NCBI GenBank assembly: GCA_023460395.1
Contig: JAEWQB010000010.1
Coordinates: 310,001-374,000 of the forward strand
From: Pseudomonadota bacterium
Lineage (GTDB): Bacteria; Desulfobacterota; Desulfovibrionia; Desulfovibrionales; Desulfovibrionaceae
Reading direction: 5' to 3'
Length of the DNA stretch: 64,000 nucleotides
Shown here in pieces: positions 61,086 through 64,000 of the stretch (the first letter of the stretch is position 1; each line of letters starts with the position of its first letter). The position numbers were made by a program, and so were the translations under genes. The notes under the pieces are model-generated. The model ran no database searches. It saw nothing but the letters and a program-made list of their open reading frames with translations, and was not told where the DNA came from.

Positions 61086-62195
61086 ATGTCATTTCCGTCA
61101 TTAAAAATTGGCGATCTTGTCGCCCGTACGCCTATTGTCCAAGGGGGCATGGGCGTGGGTATATCTCTGTCCGGCCTTGCCAGCGCCGTCGCCAACGAAG
61201 GCGGCATTGGCGTTATCGCGGGAGCCATGATTGGCATGAGCGAGCCTGATATTGGCAGAAATCCCCGCGAGGCCAACATTCGCGCCATGCGCAAGGAAAT
61301 TCGCAAAGCCCGCGAACTGAGCAACGGCATCCTTGGCGTAAATATTATGGTCGCGCTCACCAACTTCACTGATCTGGTAAAAACATCCATTGAAGAAAAA
61401 GCGGACGTCATTTTTTCCGGCGCGGGGCTGCCACTGGACCTGCCCCGGTACCTGAAAGAATATTACGAAGAAAAAAAAGAACAGGCCCACACCAAGCTGG
61501 TACCCATTGTTTCTTCCGCCCGCGCCGCCAGCATTCTGTGCAAAAAATGGCTCGCCAAATTTGATTATCTGCCCGACGCCTTTGTGGTGGAAGGCCCCAA
61601 GGCAGGAGGCCATCTGGGCTTTCAGCCTCAGGAGCTGGATGACCCCGGTCATTCACTGGAAACCGTGGTCCCACAGGTTGTAGAGGTTGTGCGTGAATTT
61701 GAAGACCGCAGTGGCAAGCGCATTCCCGTTATTGCGGCGGGCGGGGTGTATACCGGCGAAGATATCAAGCGGTTCCTCGATATGGGTGCCTCCGGGGTAC
61801 AGATGGGCACCCGTTTTGTCGCCACCCATGAATGCGATGCCGACGACCGGTTTAAACAGGCATATGTCAACGCCCGCGAGGAAGATGTAACCATCATCCA
61901 AAGCCCGGTGGGCATGCCCGGTCGCGCGATCTTCGGCAAATTTGTGGAAGACGCCCGCGCCGGACTGAAGAAGCCTTTCCGCTGCATTTTTGAATGCATC
62001 CGTACCTGCAAAAAAGAAGAAAGCCCTTACTGCATCGCCGCCGCGTTACTAAACGCCAAAAAAGGCAATTTCGACCGCGGATTCGCCTTCTCCGGCTCTA
62101 ATGTTTTCCGAGTGGACTGCATTATGTCCGTGCAGGAACTCATTGCCGGTCTGTTGCGCGAATACGACGCAGCCTGTTCCCCCAACAAGGCGTAG
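61086..62195 (+). CDS. FMN-dependent nitronate monooxygenase-family protein
   Basis: 369 aa TIM-barrel flavoenzyme (2-nitropropane dioxygenase family). LVARTPIVQGGMGVGISLSG LASAVANEGGIGV at the N-terminus, the FMN phosphate loop IPVIAAGGVYTGEDIKRFLD and MGASGVQMGTRFVATHECDA. The C-terminal ~60 residues contain several Cys (CIFECIRTCKKEESPYCIAA), which suggests a metal or Fe-S site not typical of NMO; related proteins in anaerobes may act as NAD(P)H-dependent flavin reductases or in fatty-acid synthesis (FabK-like). Substrate unknown. GGAGGA precedes the ATG, and a terminator follows. Confidence 0.85.
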   Translation: MSFPSLKIGDLVARTPIVQGGMGVGISLSGLASAVANEGGIGVIAGAMIGMSEPDIGRNPREANIRAMRKEIRKARELSNGILGVNIMVALTNFTDLVKTSIEEKADVIFSGAGLPLDLPRYLKEYYEEKKEQAHTKLVPIVSSARAASILCKKWLAKFDYLPDAFVVEGPKAGGHLGFQPQELDDPGHSLETVVPQVVEVVREFEDRSGKRIPVIAAGGVYTGEDIKRFLDMGASGVQMGTRFVATHECDADDRFKQAYVNAREEDVTIIQSPVGMPGRAIFGKFVEDARAGLKKPFRCIFECIRTCKKEESPYCIAAALLNAKKGNFDRGFAFSGSNVFRVDCIMSVQELIAGLLREYDAACSPNKA

Positions 62196-62237
62196 TACCC
62201 CACAGGCGGGTTCCCGCCCCTTCTCCACACACAACAT

Positions 62238-62259
62238 GGCCCCGGCATTTGCCGGGGCC
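62238..62259 (+). terminator. Terminator after the nitronate monooxygenase gene
   Basis: GGCCCCGGC / GCCGGGGCC with a 4-nt loop, followed by GTGTTTATTCTTT. Confidence 0.8.
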
Positions 62260-62447
62260 GTGTTTATTCTTTATTCTTCTGCTCTTTCCCGGTCAGTAAA
62301 GACTGCCGCCATTCACGCTACAATACCGTCCCGGTTTCGTTACCGGTTGTATTTGGCTGCAACGCTCCGAGCTTCATATCGCACAGACCTTTATGGAACA
62401 ATTCCTATCCGCTTGCCATATTGACATAACCAATGTATGCCATAGCC

Positions 62448-63362
62448 ATGATTGATTTCCGCAAGCTCGAAGCATTCTGCAAGGTCTATGAACTGAAAAG
62501 CTTTTCCCAAGCGGGAAAAGAACTTTTCCTGTCGCAACCTACCATCAGCGCCCATGTTCTTTCTCTGGAAAAAATATTGGGCGTGCAGTTGCTTGACCGC
62601 ATGGGCCGTGTGGTACTCCCCACCGCTGCCGGTGAAGTGCTTTACCAATATGCCCGACAGGCTTTTGCCAGTCTGGATGCGGCAAAAGCGGAAATTCTTC
62701 AGTTGCAGGATGAGGTTTCCGGTCACATCGTTCTCGGTGCCAGCACCATTCCCGCCCATTTTCTGATCCCGCCGGTTATTGCCGGGTTCATGAAAAAGCA
62801 TCCGGGCGTCAGCATGGAAATGACTGTGGGCGATTCAGCAAGCATCATCGATCAGGTTTATGAAGGCGATCTCACGCTCGGCGTGGTGGGAGCGCGCGAC
62901 GACAGGCAGGAACTGAGCTACGCGCCGCTTATTGATGATGAACTGGTTCTTATTACTGCTCCCGGCATGTTTCCTCCTAAAACGTCGCTGGCTAGCCAAG
63001 ATTTGGGCCGCTATCCGTGGATTATGCGGGAAGCTGGCTCCGGCACCCGCAGAACCTTCGCGCAGGCGCTTTCCGACAAGGGGGCGGACGTGCGGCGTTT
63101 CCCCTGTGCGCTTACAGTAGATTCCACGCAGGCCGTCCTACACTGCACCAAGGCGGGACTGGGTATCAGCATGACCTCGCGGCTCGCCGTTGTTGACATG
63201 GCCGCGCGGGGCGAATTGGACATCGTTCCACTCTCCGATATGACGGTACGGCGGCAGTTCTACTGCGTGCACCACACCAAGCGCCACTTTTTCCCGGCGG
63301 TGGCAGGCTTCATCCACTATCTCAAAGACAAAACCAAGCACCTGCGGAATATTTCGGCATGA
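62448..63362 (+). CDS. LysR-family regulator next to selD (selenium-metabolism type)
   Basis: 304 aa from the ATG MIDFRKLEAF; an ATG five codons earlier is possible. N-terminal winged HTH KLEAFCKVYELKSFSQAGKE LFLSQPTISAHVLSLEK. Effector-binding type I/II domain from ~90 (VLGASTIPAHFLIPPVIAGF). The stop overlaps the start of selD (ATGA). A LysR gene coupled to selD is characteristic of a regulator associated with selenium metabolism; its ligand is unknown. No operator is obvious. Confidence 0.85.
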   Translation: MIDFRKLEAFCKVYELKSFSQAGKELFLSQPTISAHVLSLEKILGVQLLDRMGRVVLPTAAGEVLYQYARQAFASLDAAKAEILQLQDEVSGHIVLGASTIPAHFLIPPVIAGFMKKHPGVSMEMTVGDSASIIDQVYEGDLTLGVVGARDDRQELSYAPLIDDELVLITAPGMFPPKTSLASQDLGRYPWIMREAGSGTRRTFAQALSDKGADVRRFPCALTVDSTQAVLHCTKAGLGISMTSRLAVVDMAARGELDIVPLSDMTVRRQFYCVHHTKRHFFPAVAGFIHYLKDKTKHLRNISA

Positions 63363-64000
63363 CGCCATCCAAATACACCATGGTGGACAAGGTTAAGGCC
63401 GCTGGTTGAGCGGCGAAAATCGCTCCGGGGGACCTGGAGCAAATTTTGTCTTCGCTTCCCGTTGACGGAGACGCAGAACACGGCAGGATACTCATTGGTA
63501 CCCGTGACAATGAAGACGCTGCGATTGTCCGCTTTCCCGTCGGCAAGGCGTTGGTGCAGACGCTCGATTTTTTCACTCCTATCGTTAATGATCCCTACCG
63601 GTTCGGACAGATAGCCGCCGCCAATGCGTTGTCTGATGTGTATGCCATGGGCGGTGAGCCGTGGTGTGCCATGAATATTGTCTGCTTTCCCATAAAGCAG
63701 ATGCCCGCCGCCATGCTGCGCGCTATCATCCACGGCGGATATGACAAAATCCGTGAAGCCGGAGCCGTGCTGGCAGGTGGTCACAGCGTGGAAGACGCGG
63801 AAATCAAATACGGACTTTCCGTTACGGGTGTCATTGATCCAGACGGCTACACCTCAAACGCCGCTCTTGCCCAAGGGGACCAGCTTCTTCTCACAAAACC
63901 GCTGGGGACCGGCGTTATCGCCACCGCCATCAAGGCCAACTGGGAAGGCTGCGACGCGCTGGAAGACCTGCTGTATGAATGGGCGGGGCGGCTGAACAAC
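63359..64000 (+). CDS. selD: Selenide, water dikinase with in-frame UGA (selenocysteine), partial at window end
   Basis: Makes selenophosphate from selenide and ATP, the donor for Sec-tRNA. Starts MTPSKYTMVDKVKAAG, then TGA (63407-63409), then AAKIAPGDLEQIL and an open frame to the window end (214 codons). Sec at codon 17 in the G-U-A-A-K-I context is the catalytic site, where many homologues have Cys. AIR-synthase/SelD blocks LIGTRDNEDAAIVRFPVGKA, LVQTLDFFTPIVNDPYRFGQ and VLAGGHSVEDAEIKYGLSV follow. A hairpin right after UGA serves as SECIS. Standard tools split or miss this gene. Confidence 0.93.
63416..63447 (+). promoter_or_regulatory. SECIS-like element of selD
   Basis: AAAAT-C-GCTCC pairs with GGAGC-AA-ATTTT around a 9-nt loop GGGGGACCT, starting 6 nt after the UGA. 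The apical part lies 12 nt downstream, within the distance required for bacterial SelB-dependent decoding. Confidence 0.7.

Overview
The window looks like a chromosome segment of a sulfate-reducing deltaproteobacterium of the Desulfovibrionaceae type. This rests on gene content, not on a search: a selenocysteine-decoded selD beside its LysR partner, a rubredoxin:oxygen oxidoreductase-like flavodiiron protein, cimA/ilv amino-acid genes, AddAB-type repair genes and GC-rich core genes with strong AAGGAG/GGAGG ribosome sites. Core genes are GC-rich; 31-45.5 kb is visibly AT-richer and patchy.

Left core (1-31 kb): 5' part of mfd, cheW, ugd; a forward run pdxJ-acpS-nnr-CBS-tsaE-lysC-cimA (vitamin B6, acyl carrier protein activation, NAD(P)HX repair, tRNA t6A, aspartate and citramalate entry to isoleucine); a reverse TonB receptor-methyltransferase-binding protein-permease-ATPase uptake operon behind a perfect AT-rich dyad; the reverse branched-chain cluster (ydcH-like)-ilvB-ilvN-ilvC, preceded by yggU, divIVA-like, yggT; a HAD phosphatase, two unknown proteins and a flavoprotein-rhodanese fusion; tatA; purM; amrS-cobO-Hpt.

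Mobile zone (31.0-45.7 kb): tRNA-Pro(UGG) is the target of an integrated element (31078-40155) bounded by a perfect 51-bp repeat of the tRNA 3' part, with its tyrosine integrase just inside the right end. Inside it, an IS66-type unit (32600-36999) carrying a flavodiiron oxygen reductase and a cupin has landed in a decayed IS3-family transposase gene. The 8-bp target duplication GAAATTTC is intact, and the broken IS3 reading frame can be rejoined across it. To the right of attR lies a second, older accessory segment with an XRE regulator and a two-reverse-transcriptase operon that I identify as a DRT type 3 (drt3a-drt3b) antiphage system. Its second gene has one in-frame TAA upstream of the catalytic core, and directly downstream is a candidate non-coding RNA with CACACAC in a hairpin loop and a strong terminator. 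The zone ends at initiator tRNA-fMet.

Right core (45.8-64 kb): GT2 glycosyltransferase, two membrane proteins, a NagZ-like GH3 enzyme, a hydantoinase/oxoprolinase-family protein, pdxA, an ATP-type phosphofructokinase with a PKTIDND motif, an AddA/AddB-like helicase-nuclease pair, a nitronate monooxygenase-family flavoprotein, and the LysR-selD pair. selD reads through a UGA as selenocysteine, with a SECIS-like hairpin just after it, and runs off the window end.
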